A stretch of 44,543 bases of DNA from Bacteroides sp. (GTDB lineage Bacteria > Bacteroidota > Bacteroidia > Bacteroidales > Muribaculaceae): assembly GCA_014802015.1 (NCBI GenBank), contig JAAVDB010000006.1, positions 1-44,543 on the forward strand. Direction: 5' to 3'. The translations under genes were made by a program, and so were the position numbers. This document shows, piece by piece, positions 1 through 7,267 of the stretch. The notes beneath the pieces are model-generated. The model searched no databases. It saw only the letters and a program-made list of their open reading frames with translations, and was not told the DNA's origin. Positions within the stretch are counted from its first letter, which is position 1, and every line of letters starts with the position of its first letter.

Positions 1-206
1 CCGATACCTGTCCAAACCGGATAGACCGTACCGATAGGAAGCCTCTCGGCTGCTTTTGTCATTAAAAACATACTGAGACCTAAAGCACAAAGAAAACCAA
101 GCCACCATAGTGCCAATTCCTGACCGGTAGCGGTCTTAGTCTTGCCGAGACAGAACGTAAATCCTACTTCCATAAGCCCGGCTAAAACCAGAATAATCCA
201 AGACAT
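1..206 (-). CDS. SMR-family small multidrug/guanidinium exporter (SugE/Gdx-like), 3' part outside window
   Basis: Reading the minus strand from the ATG at 206 gives a protein starting MSWIILVLAGLMEVGFTF that stays open to the window edge (68 codons visible of a usual 105-110). This is the SMR signature: a first hydrophobic helix with the essential membrane Glu (E13 in LAGLMEVGF), a second helix rich in W/L/G, and the loop PIGTVYPVWTGIG that precedes helix 3. SMR proteins are dual-topology inner-membrane dimers that exchange protons for guanidinium or quaternary cations. SugE/Gdx and Qac-type members cannot be separated safely from half a protein. A consensus Bacteroidetes promoter lies 62-93 nt upstream. 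The frame stays open upstream of the ATG without a better start, and MSW at the membrane edge is the usual SugE start. Confidence 0.85.
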   Translation of the reverse strand, partial: MSWIILVLAGLMEVGFTFCLGKTKTATGQELALWWLGFLCALGLSMFLMTKAAERLPIGTVYPVWTGI

Positions 207-267
207 AGATTTTATCAAACCTTTTTTGAGGGCTGCAGCATACCCGGCGTCTCCTTCTAAGGCAGTA

Positions 268-299
268 CAAAGTTAGCAATTTTAAGTAGAATATCCAAA
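268..299 (-). promoter_or_regulatory. Consensus Bacteroidetes sigma-70 promoter for the SMR gene
   Basis: On the minus strand TTTG (299-296) is followed by exactly 20 nt and then TAACTTTG (275-268). This matches the Bacteroidetes housekeeping consensus TTTG-N19-21-TAnnTTTG perfectly. Transcription should begin near 261, leaving a leader of about 55 nt before the ATG at 206. The leader is G/C-rich, with GGG...CCC complementarity around 219-236. I compared it by eye with the guanidine riboswitch classes often linked to this family and saw no convincing match. Confidence 0.7.
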
Positions 300-328
300 G
301 GAGTGATAAGAAGACAACCCTTGCCTTT

Positions 329-460
329 TCATTTCAACGACTCGATAAATTTATCAGCCTCTTCTCTTGAATGAAAACGAATTATGGTTTTGCCAAAGTC
401 TCTCAGATGATGCTCAATTTCAGGAACAACATCACGAGGGATTACAATAACTCATTTCAT
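329..460 (-). pseudogene. Micro-ORF interrupted at codon 3 (possible relic)
   Basis: Just after the stop of the 192-aa gene, the minus strand has ATG AAA TGA and then a clean 40-codon frame (VIVIPRDVVPEIEHH ... FIESLK) ending at 329. The frame has a plausible protein composition, with an amphipathic charged C-terminal half, but codon 3 is TGA and no ATG/GTG/TTG lies after it in the conserved part. A TGG-to-TGA change would explain it. I recognise no family. It could equally be non-coding. This frame occupies about half of the interval 207-467. The rest holds the SMR leader and promoter. Confidence 0.25.
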
Positions 461-467
461 ATCTTTA

Positions 468-1046
468 TCAGGATTCTATCCACCAATCCAATACATTCTT
501 AAAGTCTGACATCAATCGCGAAAAGTCATATATGAGTTTCTTTTTACGTAGTGCGATTCTATCAACCACAGTTAAAAAATATCCACTCATCACTCGCTTT
601 TGATCTTTCTCCGACAGAAAACTGAATGACTTTTCAAATACGATGGTAGCATATATCAATCCAGTGCGCTTACTCAATGGTCCGATTTGAAAACGAGGGC
701 GTAAGAACAACCCATCCTGATCAATCTCCTCTTCGGAGTACATAGTAAGCAACGTATCATAATATTCAGAATAGCGTAGTTTGAGTGATTCGTCCGCAAT
801 AATGTAATTTGTCTTGCAGTGGAAATCATCGTAAAAACTCATCGCAGTATTGATTTGTATCTGACGTAGAGTATCATTGCCATAAAGTGTAGGTTGCAAT
901 TTTTCTGCCAGCCGAGGATTTAAAGTGTTCGTAATACTATCCAAAACAGCTCGGTTGTTTGGATAGCAGTTGTCAAGTGTGCGAACAATCTTAATCGGAG
1001 TAAGAGGTGTATTATCGGTCAGTTCCATCATACTGAAATTTCTCAT
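468..1046 (-). CDS. Hypothetical protein, 192 aa
   Basis: This is a full-length frame with ordinary codon use and no signal peptide or membrane segment. It is rich in charged and aromatic residues, with tracts such as LRPRFQIGPLSKRTGLIYATIVF and a basic patch RIALRKKKLIYDFSRL near residues 163-178. The C-terminus ends in DWWIES. I do not recognise a family. The start at 1046 (MRNFSMMELTD) could be moved to Met6 or Met7 without losing predicted structure. It is divergent from the adenylation-domain gene across about 245 nt and followed by the broken micro-ORF, so no operon partner suggests a role. It is probably cytoplasmic. Confidence 0.55.
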   Translation of the reverse strand: MRNFSMMELTDNTPLTPIKIVRTLDNCYPNNRAVLDSITNTLNPRLAEKLQPTLYGNDTLRQIQINTAMSFYDDFHCKTNYIIADESLKLRYSEYYDTLLTMYSEEEIDQDGLFLRPRFQIGPLSKRTGLIYATIVFEKSFSFLSEKDQKRVMSGYFLTVVDRIALRKKKLIYDFSRLMSDFKNVLDWWIES

Positions 1047-1129
1047 TTATAACGACTGTTCATTCGAGATTATTGCGCAGCCGGAGTGACATCCGTTGCT
1101 GTTGATAATTATGTCAAAAGGCACTGCGT

Positions 1130-1161
1130 ACCGGCTGCACCGACTAACTCTTAGAGCCGGT
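1130..1161. repeat. Short inverted repeat in a divergent intergenic region
   Basis: ACCGGCT (1130-1136) and AGCCGGT (1155-1161) form a perfect 7-bp inverted repeat with an 18-nt spacer. It sits between the divergent genes that start at 1046 and 1292. It could be a regulator site or a transcript hairpin. There is no U-run, so it is not a classical terminator. I found no consensus TAnnTTTG box for either flanking gene in 1047-1291. Confidence 0.3.
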
Positions 1162-1291
1162 TCGTTATAGCGATTATAAATCGACAGAACAAATCATTAC
1201 TAATATAGTCTTTTTGCGGAGAGTTTGATTTGGCCATGAACAACCTTGAGATATAAGGCATTATAAATGCATAATATTAAATGAATGTAAT

Positions 1292-2725
1292 GTGAAAAGA
1301 ACAATTTATTCCTTATTCAAGGAAATAGTAGCAAGCAATCCTGAGAATACTGCTATCATCGAGGATGACCGCACACTGACATTTGTTCAGCTTGATGAAA
1401 TGGTCGATGCTATCGCATCAAAATTCTACGACCGGAAGCCCAAATCTGTCGGTATCGTGATGCATCATGGTGCGGAACAGATAGCGGCGATGCTTGCCGT
1501 GCTTAAAAGCGGGGCCTTCTATGTGCCTGCCGAACCGTCCCTCCCTCAGGAACGCATTGATTATATGATGCAGACTGCTGATGTTGACTTCGTGATAAAA
1601 GACAATTATTGCAAGCATCTAAAACCTGCCGACAAAGAGATGACCGACCGCAGTGAGCCTGACGGATTGGCATACGTGCTTTATACATCAGGAACTACCG
1701 GCAAACCGAAAGGAGTCAGTGTTGAGAATCATTCAGTAGTCAACTATTGCGAAGCCTTCGAAGCGGAGTTCAAGACAGGCCCTGGCGATGTGATGCTCCA
1801 ATATTCCGTCTGCTCATTCGATATTTTCGTTGAGGAGGTTTACACAACTCTTCTTAACGGTGCAGCTCTATGCATCCCTTCCCATGCTATTCATAACGGT
1901 TCGCTTACAGGGTTATTAAAGTTCGCAGAGCGCAATGGTGTTACTATCATTGACGGATTCCCATATCTGCTTGCAGAAATGAATAAGCTGGATTACATAC
2001 CAAAATCAATTAAGCTCATCATAAGCGGCGGAGACGTTATCCGCGCAAGTTACATCACTCGCTTGAAAGATCTCGGTATCAAGATTTACAATACATACGG
2101 CCCGAGTGAGACTACCGTTTGCTCGAACTATTTCAGCGTAGACAATGTAGAGCCGCTTGAGGATGGAACTTTCCCTATCGGCAAAGCCATAAAAGGTGTT
2201 GAGGTGAAGATTCTTGATAAAGACCTCAAAGAAGTCCCCAGGGGTAGTATCGGTGAAATATGTATCTTCGGCGAAGGTGTCAGCCGGGGTTATATCAACG
2301 ACGCTCCTGAACAAAGCAATTTCGTAACTCTTACCGATGGCACACGCATGTACCGCAGCGGAGACCTCGGTTACGAACTACCTGACGGCAATATCGCTTT
2401 CCTTAATCGCCGGGACAATCAGGTGATGATCCTTGGCAAGCGAGTTGAGCCTGAAGAGGTAGAGAATGTTCTAAATACTTGTCCTGAAGTTGAACGCGGT
2501 ATAGTCAGGGCATTCCTCGACGAAAACGGGCTTCACTATCTCACGGCTTACGTCATTCCGAAGAAAGGGGCTACGTTTAAAGAGATTCGGAAATATCTCA
2601 GTAACAGACTTACCAACTTTATGGTGCCAGAATTTTTTGTAAAAGTCAAGACAATACCTCTTACCCGAAGAGGAAAGGTTGATGTAGAGGCACTGCCTGT
2701 TGTAATGAAAGTAGGAGGTGTCTGA
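1292..2725 (+). CDS. Stand-alone amino-acid adenylation (AMP-binding) enzyme, NRPS A-domain type
   Basis: The 477-aa protein is one complete ANL-superfamily adenylation domain with no carrier or condensation domain. Visible core motifs are: A3 P-loop YTSGTTGKPKG (131-141); A4 FDIFVEEV (176-183), where D177 matches the Asp that binds an alpha-amino group in NRPS A-domains; A5 NTYGPSETT (267-275); A7 YRSGDLG (354-360); A8 hinge with RRDNQV (373-378); and A10 RGKVD with the catalytic Lys at 462. By family knowledge it activates a carboxylate, probably an amino acid, as acyl-AMP for transfer to a carrier. The start codon is GTG at 1292. The upstream in-frame region is closed by a stop and a possible ATG reading ends at once. 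The stop overlaps the start of the GNAT gene. No carrier protein gene is visible, so the acceptor is unknown. Confidence 0.85.
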   Translation: MKRTIYSLFKEIVASNPENTAIIEDDRTLTFVQLDEMVDAIASKFYDRKPKSVGIVMHHGAEQIAAMLAVLKSGAFYVPAEPSLPQERIDYMMQTADVDFVIKDNYCKHLKPADKEMTDRSEPDGLAYVLYTSGTTGKPKGVSVENHSVVNYCEAFEAEFKTGPGDVMLQYSVCSFDIFVEEVYTTLLNGAALCIPSHAIHNGSLTGLLKFAERNGVTIIDGFPYLLAEMNKLDYIPKSIKLIISGGDVIRASYITRLKDLGIKIYNTYGPSETTVCSNYFSVDNVEPLEDGTFPIGKAIKGVEVKILDKDLKEVPRGSIGEICIFGEGVSRGYINDAPEQSNFVTLTDGTRMYRSGDLGYELPDGNIAFLNRRDNQVMILGKRVEPEEVENVLNTCPEVERGIVRAFLDENGLHYLTAYVIPKKGATFKEIRKYLSNRLTNFMVPEFFVKVKTIPLTRRGKVDVEALPVVMKVGGV

Positions 2726-3186
2726 TGATAGATTTAAGAGAATTGAAAGATATTGACACATTGATGGCTTGGCGTGCGGAGGTTATTCGCAATGTTTTCG
2801 GTGAAGAAGCCGGTTCTCTCCTGCTTGAGGCTAACCGTCGATACTATTTGCAGCATATACAGGATGGAACCCATGTAGCCTTCGTCGCCTCTCACCAAAG
2901 CGCAGACTGCGGATGTGGTGCAATCTGCTTCAGTGAAGAACTTCCATCGCCTGATAATCCTTCGGGGAAATGCGCTTATCTGATGAACGTATATGTACGT
3001 GAGGCATATCGTAAGCATGGGATCGCGCACAAAATTGTATTACGTCTGATCGAAGAGGCCAAGAAGCAAGATTGTGGTAAAATATATCTCGAAACAACAG
3101 CTGAAGGGAAACCTGTATACACCTCTCTTGGATTTCACGAAATGGCTGATATGATGAAATATTATGACTCAGAAAATAACTATTGA
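2725..3186 (+). CDS. GNAT-family N-acetyltransferase
   Basis: This 153-aa protein has the GNAT fold. A beta4 strand (AYLMNVYVREAYRKHGIAHKIV, residues about 88-109) carries the acetyl-CoA pyrophosphate loop in the variant R-x-x-G-I-A. It is followed by the alpha3 helix LRLIEEAKKQ and the C-terminal strand/loop YTSLGFHE. Such enzymes move an acyl group from CoA to an amine. The target cannot be read from sequence. The ATG shares its A with the TGA of the adenylation gene (overlap at 2725), so the two are probably translationally coupled and act in the same small-molecule modification. The truncated esterase frame starts 23 nt before this stop. Confidence 0.8.
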   Translation: MIDLRELKDIDTLMAWRAEVIRNVFGEEAGSLLLEANRRYYLQHIQDGTHVAFVASHQSADCGCGAICFSEELPSPDNPSGKCAYLMNVYVREAYRKHGIAHKIVLRLIEEAKKQDCGKIYLETTAEGKPVYTSLGFHEMADMMKYYDSENNY

Positions 3187-3472
3187 CAATCTAAACTGTC
3201 TCTGTAGCTCAGTAATAAACAAGGATCGAATCGCTTATATCCTATATCCGTTGGACATACTCGCTGACTGGATCAAGTCGGCAGCAAAAAAATATGGTGT
3301 GACCATTGTGGTTATAACCGGAATGGATTGGCAGAACGTGTTCAGTCCGTGGCCGGCACCCGGTGTGCCAAAAGGAGATCCTTATTTCAAGGAAGTAAAT
3401 ACGTCATGCGAACAAGTTCGAATACATTTATTGCATCCGATACAAGCGTCTGCATTGACTATCTTAACGTGA
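3164..3472 (+). pseudogene. Truncated esterase / alpha-beta-hydrolase-like protein (N-terminal fragment)
   Basis: The 102-aa frame begins inside the end of the GNAT gene. Its first ~75 residues look like the N-terminus of a putative esterase of the alpha/beta-hydrolase type (AYILYPLDILADWI, VVITGMDWQ, WPAPGVPKGDPYFK). From about base 3389 the reading runs through the 3' end of the ferredoxin gene on the opposite strand, and the residues (VNTSCEQVRIHLL...) lose family character. No nucleophile elbow G-x-S-x-G is present, so it cannot be a working hydrolase. A deletion or recombination that joined the esterase to the ferredoxin region is the simplest explanation. It was probably the third gene of the adenylation-GNAT operon. 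Confidence 0.5.
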
Positions 3473-3582
3473 CGATGACCCAGAAAATTGACTTTCCCGA
3501 GAACCTGTTTGGGACATGCCGGAATGCATTCCCAGCAAGCGACACATTTGTGTGGATTGATGGCAATAAATGGCGTTGCCAT
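3382..3582 (-). CDS. Small 2[4Fe-4S] ferredoxin
   Basis: From the ATG at 3582 the protein has 66 residues (MATPFIAINPHKCVACWECI...). It has two cluster motifs: C-V-A-C-W-E-C-I-P-A-C-P near the N-terminus and C-I-G-C-N-K-C-I-R-T-C-S near the C-terminus. These are CxxCxxCxxxC followed by P or S, the arrangement of bacterial 2[4Fe-4S] electron carriers. A longer frame to 3687 exists, but its extra 35 residues (GQLNFENFAVKK...) lie upstream of the predicted transcription start and run through the promoter, so I use Met36. The C-terminus overlaps the truncated esterase antisense. The AraC gene upstream runs the same way and may control it. The redox partner is unknown. Confidence 0.75.
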   Translation of the reverse strand: MATPFIAINPHKCVACWECIPACPKQVLGKVNFLGHRHVKIVNADACIGCNKCIRTCSHDVFTSLK

Positions 3583-3602
3583 GCGTTTTTTCAATTTTGA
3601 GA

Positions 3603-3636
3603 AAAACATAGTCTTTTTTACTGCAAAGTTCTCAAA
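3603..3636 (-). promoter_or_regulatory. Putative Bacteroidetes promoter for the ferredoxin gene
   Basis: The minus strand reads TTTG (3636-3633), 22 nt, then TATGTTTT (3610-3603), seven of eight matches to TAnnTTTG. Transcription would begin about 15-20 nt before the ATG at 3582. This supports the short ferredoxin start and suggests transcription independent of the AraC gene that ends at 3671. Confidence 0.45.
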
Positions 3637-3670
3637 ATTCAATTGACCGGTCAATCGCCATATCAAGGAT

Positions 3671-4525
3671 TTAATTGGACTTATCAAGGTTTCTTCTAAA
3701 AATAGCAGGCGACACTCCTACTGTTTCCGTAAATAGACGCGAAAAATAGGCATTATCCATGAAGCCGAGCCGCTGAGAGATCTCCTTAATACTGTCGGAG
3801 GTGTAGTAAAGTTCACGCTTGGCCAATAATACAACTTCATTTCTTATATATTCACTTGCACTAAGGCCCGTTACGGAATTTACTATCTCATTGAGATATA
3901 CAGTTGAGATATTCAATTGACCTGCATAAAAACCGGGCCGACGCTCCCTTGTGATATTCTCATTCAAAAGTTTTCTAAACATGAACATCAGTTCATGCTT
4001 CCGATCCGTACGCTTGATTTGATCTGTATTTTGCTCGGCTATCTTATCTACTATGATTTCAGCTGCGGCCTTAACCAAATTCGTACCTACCGATACACTC
4101 TTCTGACCAAGAATTAATTTATACAGAGTTACCAGATCTGAATAATCATTCGATTTATATACGGGTGAATGAAATACCTGCTGTTGATCTAATTGGCGCC
4201 TGAGTCTTTCATCAAGCAATCCGGGATCAACTGCCAGCATATAGGCGTATATATCCTTTTCAGACACAATCTGATGTACTTGTCCGGGAGTAAGTACGAC
4301 AATTGAATCAGGTTCGATCATATAATGCCGAAAATCAATATAACAATCCAACTCCCCACCGACAAAAATTCCCATCATATAGTAATCATCACGATGGGAA
4401 TACTTGATGCGTGTGGCTGATTCTGTCTTGGACTCCACAACCCGCACCATATATCCGCAGTCAGGCAGCATTGATGAGCCGTGACGCATTATCTTTTCTT
4501 GCTTCATATAATTTGGATAAATCAT
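3671..4525 (-). CDS. AraC-family transcriptional regulator with N-terminal sensing domain
   Basis: The 284-aa protein has the usual AraC layout. Residues about 40-100 form a cupin-like ligand domain (HRDDYYMMGIFVGG, then DSIVVLTPGQVHQI). A helical linker follows. The C-terminal double helix-turn-helix covers about 200-275, with the first HTH near 201-221 (AGQLNISTVYLNEIV) and the second near 245-265 (IKEISQRLGFMDNAYFSRLF), which is the AraC signature. Such proteins activate or repress genes when a small ligand binds. Neighbours are the ferredoxin downstream and the divergent beta-helix gene, so either could be a target. A perfect -7 box ends only 4 nt before this ATG. The mRNA is therefore either leaderless or translated from Met7 (4507) or Met13 (4489). 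Confidence 0.85.
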   Translation of the reverse strand: MIYPNYMKQEKIMRHGSSMLPDCGYMVRVVESKTESATRIKYSHRDDYYMMGIFVGGELDCYIDFRHYMIEPDSIVVLTPGQVHQIVSEKDIYAYMLAVDPGLLDERLRRQLDQQQVFHSPVYKSNDYSDLVTLYKLILGQKSVSVGTNLVKAAAEIIVDKIAEQNTDQIKRTDRKHELMFMFRKLLNENITRERRPGFYAGQLNISTVYLNEIVNSVTGLSASEYIRNEVVLLAKRELYYTSDSIKEISQRLGFMDNAYFSRLFTETVGVSPAIFRRNLDKSN

Positions 4526-4529
4526 GGTG

Positions 4530-4537
4530 CAAAGTTA
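4530..4537 (-). promoter_or_regulatory. -7 box of the AraC-family gene
   Basis: TAACTTTG on the minus strand (4537-4530) matches TAnnTTTG fully. Only CACC separates it from the ATG at 4525. A clear TTTG -33 box is not seen at 19-21 nt, which fits an activator-dependent promoter. Confidence 0.5.
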
Positions 4538-4797
4538 ACTAAATATAATAACATCGGTTAATGGCTATGTCCCATTTTATTTTGCTCACCAGGATACCAT
4601 CATTAGTAATCGCGGTCAGTGTATGTGCCGGTAACGGAGCGGTATTCATCACGGGCATCCTGATACGTCAGAAACATCGAGTTTTATTATCTGTTTCTTC
4701 GATCAGCAACTGTAGTTGACCATATTCTTCATAAAAATAAATATGTGTAATAATATATATTTACAATGAATTACAAATTGAAGATAATTTTTTCTAA
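4538..4797. other. Intergenic region with a possible gene relic
   Basis: This is the main part of a 394-nt gap between the divergent AraC and beta-helix genes. The half next to the beta-helix gene is A/T-rich. Between about 4608 and 4682 the minus strand has a 24-codon frame (MFLTYQDARDEYRSVTGTY...) with coding-like composition that stops abruptly at both ends. It may be a leftover of a decayed gene. I recognise no family and no RNA gene here. Confidence 0.3.
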
Positions 4798-4801
4798 AAA
4801 C

Positions 4802-4830
4802 AACCTAAAGAAATTTCCACAGACCGCGTC
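4802..4830 (+). promoter_or_regulatory. Putative ECF-sigma promoter of the beta-helix gene
   Basis: AACCT (4802-4806) is followed by 20 nt and CGTC (4827-4830), then N4 and ATTATAG-T-AACG. The same elements with identical spacing occur at 7268-7296 before the anti-sigma gene. ECF promoters typically have an AAC-containing -35 and a CGTC-like -10. Transcription from here would leave a leader of about 80 nt. No TTTG/TAnnTTTG housekeeping promoter is evident for this gene. Confidence 0.65.
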
Positions 4831-4919
4831 CTTGATTATAGTAACGTAAGAATGGACCGGTCCCGGACACAACTTACCTTAAATTTTTAATCACCTAAAC
4901 TCAACATTCAATCACAGTT

Positions 4920-6461
4920 ATGAAATTAAAATCTTTACTCCTCACGATGACTGCCATGGCTTCAATGCCTGCGTTTGCCGCCACCTATTATGTTACTCCT
5001 GACGGAGCCGGTACCAAAGACGGTTCGTCATGGGAAAATGCTTTCGGTGTAGCCGAATTTCGTACCAAGGCCTCGACCAATGTAAACGGAGACGTTTATT
5101 ACTTCGAAGGTGGTTTATACAACCTTTCCGAATCAACCGTCATATTTAATGTAGGTACCGGTGCAACTCTTATCGGTAATGCAGATGGTGAGCGCACTGT
5201 CTTCTCAGGCGACAAAGACGGGAACAACAACCCCGATTCTACCGATGCCGGCCGACTCGTTCGTTTTCAGGCCAACACCGTTCATGGCAACAGCGCAAAT
5301 AAGATTATCATCGATAATATCGATTTCACATGTGTTTACACTTGGGAAGATGATGATCACGGCAATATGACCGCCCTTATGATTGACAACAGCGGTGACG
5401 TTGTCATCAAAAACTGTCATTTCTATAACAACTGGGCGCAGGGTCAGTATGGTGGTGCAGCCGCATTCCTTTACCGAAGCTCGGTAAGATTGGAAAACTG
5501 CATATTCTACAACAACTCGGCAAACTACCGTGGCGGTGCACTCCGTATATGCAGCAATCATGTAGACAAAGGCATTATCACCATCGATAATTGCGTCTTT
5601 AAGAATAACCGAAACTACCACACATTTGGCGGAGCCATATTCATGGGCCACGGCAACTCGATCAATATAATCAATTCGACTATCGCTAACAATCAGGCAG
5701 CCAGCGACGGTGGTGCGATATACTTTAACGGATATAACGACAGCTTCCACTGCGAGCTCCGCATCGTTAATTCAACCATTGCGGGTAACACGACCGATGC
5801 TGACAATGACGCTCAGATTGTATCGACTCAGGGTGCACATATCAATATAGCCAACTCTATCATCCCTAACGACGAAGAAGAGGCTGCCATCATGTTTAAA
5901 GGCGATACCGAAAACGAAAATTTCGAATTTGTATCCGGCGGCTACAACTATGTCGGCAACATCATCGACAATGTTGACAAGGAACTCGTATGGCAGGACA
6001 CAGACGTTCACGGCGAGGGATGTTCATACGAAGCAATTTTCGGCAACAACACACTCAACAGTGATAACGTGATTATTCCTGACGTATTTTATCAGGGAGC
6101 TACCGGGGAGGAGGTAAAGACAGCCGTTGCCTCATGGGGACTTCCCGATGACATCAACTACGACGTTGACCAACTCGGCAATCAGCGTACAGGAGATATT
6201 TCGATGGGCGCATACGCAGCAGAAAAGGAATCAATCTCTACCTCAATCATCGAACTTCCTCGTTACGATAACTCACTCCGCCTTATCTCAGACGGCTCAT
6301 CCATCTATACCGTAGAAGGATATGACGGAATGGTTAATGTCTACAGCGTAAGCGGTGCATTGGTACTCAAGACCATCGCTTCTAACATCAACCTTATGAA
6401 TCAGCCGAACGGACTTTATATAATCGAAGCAGGTAATACAATTTTTAAGGTAATCAGATAA
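4920..6461 (+). CDS. Secreted right-handed beta-helix protein with T9SS-like C-terminal sorting domain
   Basis: This 513-aa protein has a signal peptide (MKLKSLLLTMTAMASMPAFAA). The start of the mature protein, YYVTPDGAGTKDGSSWENAF, is typical of right-handed parallel beta-helix proteins. Residues about 60-340 carry repeated short strands and Asn ladders (IIIDNIDF, VVIKNCHFYNN, VRLENCIFYNNSA, ITIDNCVFKNN, INIINSTIANN), as in pectate-lyase-like and adhesin folds. The last ~65 residues (GYDGMVNVYSVSGALVLKT ... GLYIIEAGNTIFKVIR) match a type A type-IX-secretion sorting domain, so it is probably exported to the surface or medium. No catalytic motif can be assigned. A lyase or glycan-binding role is an inference from the fold and from sharing an ECF-type promoter with the operon downstream. 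It ends before a strong terminator, so it is a separate transcription unit. Confidence 0.75.
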   Translation: MKLKSLLLTMTAMASMPAFAATYYVTPDGAGTKDGSSWENAFGVAEFRTKASTNVNGDVYYFEGGLYNLSESTVIFNVGTGATLIGNADGERTVFSGDKDGNNNPDSTDAGRLVRFQANTVHGNSANKIIIDNIDFTCVYTWEDDDHGNMTALMIDNSGDVVIKNCHFYNNWAQGQYGGAAAFLYRSSVRLENCIFYNNSANYRGGALRICSNHVDKGIITIDNCVFKNNRNYHTFGGAIFMGHGNSINIINSTIANNQAASDGGAIYFNGYNDSFHCELRIVNSTIAGNTTDADNDAQIVSTQGAHINIANSIIPNDEEEAAIMFKGDTENENFEFVSGGYNYVGNIIDNVDKELVWQDTDVHGEGCSYEAIFGNNTLNSDNVIIPDVFYQGATGEEVKTAVASWGLPDDINYDVDQLGNQRTGDISMGAYAAEKESISTSIIELPRYDNSLRLISDGSSIYTVEGYDGMVNVYSVSGALVLKTIASNINLMNQPNGLYIIEAGNTIFKVIR

Positions 6462-6483
6462 CTTTTTTAAGACTCATTTCCGT

Positions 6484-6515
6484 GCCGGATGACGCCGTTG
6501 ATGGCGTCATCCGGC
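6484..6515 (+). terminator. Rho-independent-like terminator after the beta-helix gene
   Basis: GCCGGATGACGCC (6484-6496) and GGCGTCATCCGGC (6503-6515) form a perfect 13-bp G/C-rich stem with the 6-nt loop GTTGAT, followed by CTTATTATTG. It lies 23 nt after the beta-helix stop and separates that gene from the sigma-factor gene. Confidence 0.85.
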
Positions 6516-6553
6516 CTTATTATTGTTAAACAGCAAAATATTTTCTCAAAATT

Positions 6554-6586
6554 CTTGCCTTATTTGCGACATTTTGGATAAATTTG
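6554..6586 (+). promoter_or_regulatory. Housekeeping promoter of the ECF sigma gene
   Basis: TAAATTTG (6579-6586) matches TAnnTTTG perfectly. CTTG (6554-6557, three of four matches to TTTG) lies 21 nt upstream. This suggests that the sigma factor is made constitutively and held by its anti-sigma factor, while the anti-sigma gene has its own ECF-type promoter. Confidence 0.6.
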
Positions 6587-6663
6587 CAAGAGAAATATTA
6601 GTTAAATCGAATACACATAAACAATACTATAACCCTAATATTACACAGCAGACTGATTAAGCA

Positions 6664-7215
6664 ATGGAGGCCAACATAATATATCGTATCGCAAAAGGAG
6701 ACGAATTGGCTTTTGATGTGTTTATGGATAACTATTCATCAGCACTATATCATTATGCGTATGGGATTGTAGGCAATAAAGAGACAGCCGAGGAGGTAGT
6801 AAGCGACGTATTCTTCGAAGTATGGAAGAACCGCACCAATCTTCTTGAGATCGAATCCATGACCGCGTGGCTGAGGACAGTCACATACCGGAAAGCAATA
6901 TCACGGTTGCGACACGAGATGACCGAGCCGCAAGGCCTTCCGCTTGACGAGGTTGAAAATTTCACCATTGCTCCCGTCAGTCCACCCGATGCCGAGATAA
7001 TATCGCGCGAAGAAGTCGAAGAACTTAACCGGGCTATCGAGCAACTACCGCCAAAATGCCGCCAAGTATTCTTCCTCGCAAAGATCGACAAGTTACCATA
7101 TAAAGAGATTTCAAAAATACTTGAGATTTCGGTCGCGACAATCAACTATCATGTTGGATTTGCGATGGAATCATTAAGAAAGAAATTACGACGTAGGCAA
7201 CCTCCTCCTGATTGA
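6664..7215 (+). CDS. ECF-type RNA polymerase sigma factor
   Basis: The 183-aa protein has the two domains of ECF sigma factors. Region sigma2 is at about 10-78 (ELAFDVFMDNYSSALYHYAYGIVG ... TAEEVVSDVFFEVWKNR ... AWLRTVTYRKAISRLR). Region sigma4 is at about 118-172 (LNRAIEQLPPKCRQVFFLAKID ... YKEISKILEISVATINYHVGFAMESLRKKL). No sigma1.1 or sigma3 region is present. By family knowledge it directs RNA polymerase to a few promoters when released from a membrane anti-sigma factor. The FecR-like gene lies 109 nt downstream, as in Bacteroidetes ECF-SusCD loci. Its likely targets are the two matching promoters at 4802-4830 and 7268-7296. It has its own TAnnTTTG promoter. Confidence 0.93.
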   Translation: MEANIIYRIAKGDELAFDVFMDNYSSALYHYAYGIVGNKETAEEVVSDVFFEVWKNRTNLLEIESMTAWLRTVTYRKAISRLRHEMTEPQGLPLDEVENFTIAPVSPPDAEIISREEVEELNRAIEQLPPKCRQVFFLAKIDKLPYKEISKILEISVATINYHVGFAMESLRKKLRRRQPPPD

Positions 7216-7267
7216 TATTCAAACTCTTAACCATAGCATAAAAATTTAACCAAAAAAATTCAAAAAC

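Noticed and set aside
207..262. Riboswitch before the SMR gene
   Set aside because: The link between this transporter family and guanidine sensing made me look, but the 55-nt leader lacks the conserved blocks of the guanidine-I, -II and -III classes as I know them.
329..460. Selenocysteine read-through at the TGA of the micro-ORF
   Set aside because: No SECIS-like hairpin directly follows the TGA, and codon 3 would be an odd place for a catalytic selenocysteine.
3328..3600. 90-codon plus-strand frame opposite the ferredoxin
   Set aside because: The ferredoxin on the minus strand has two perfect Cys motifs and a promoter. This frame is its shadow.
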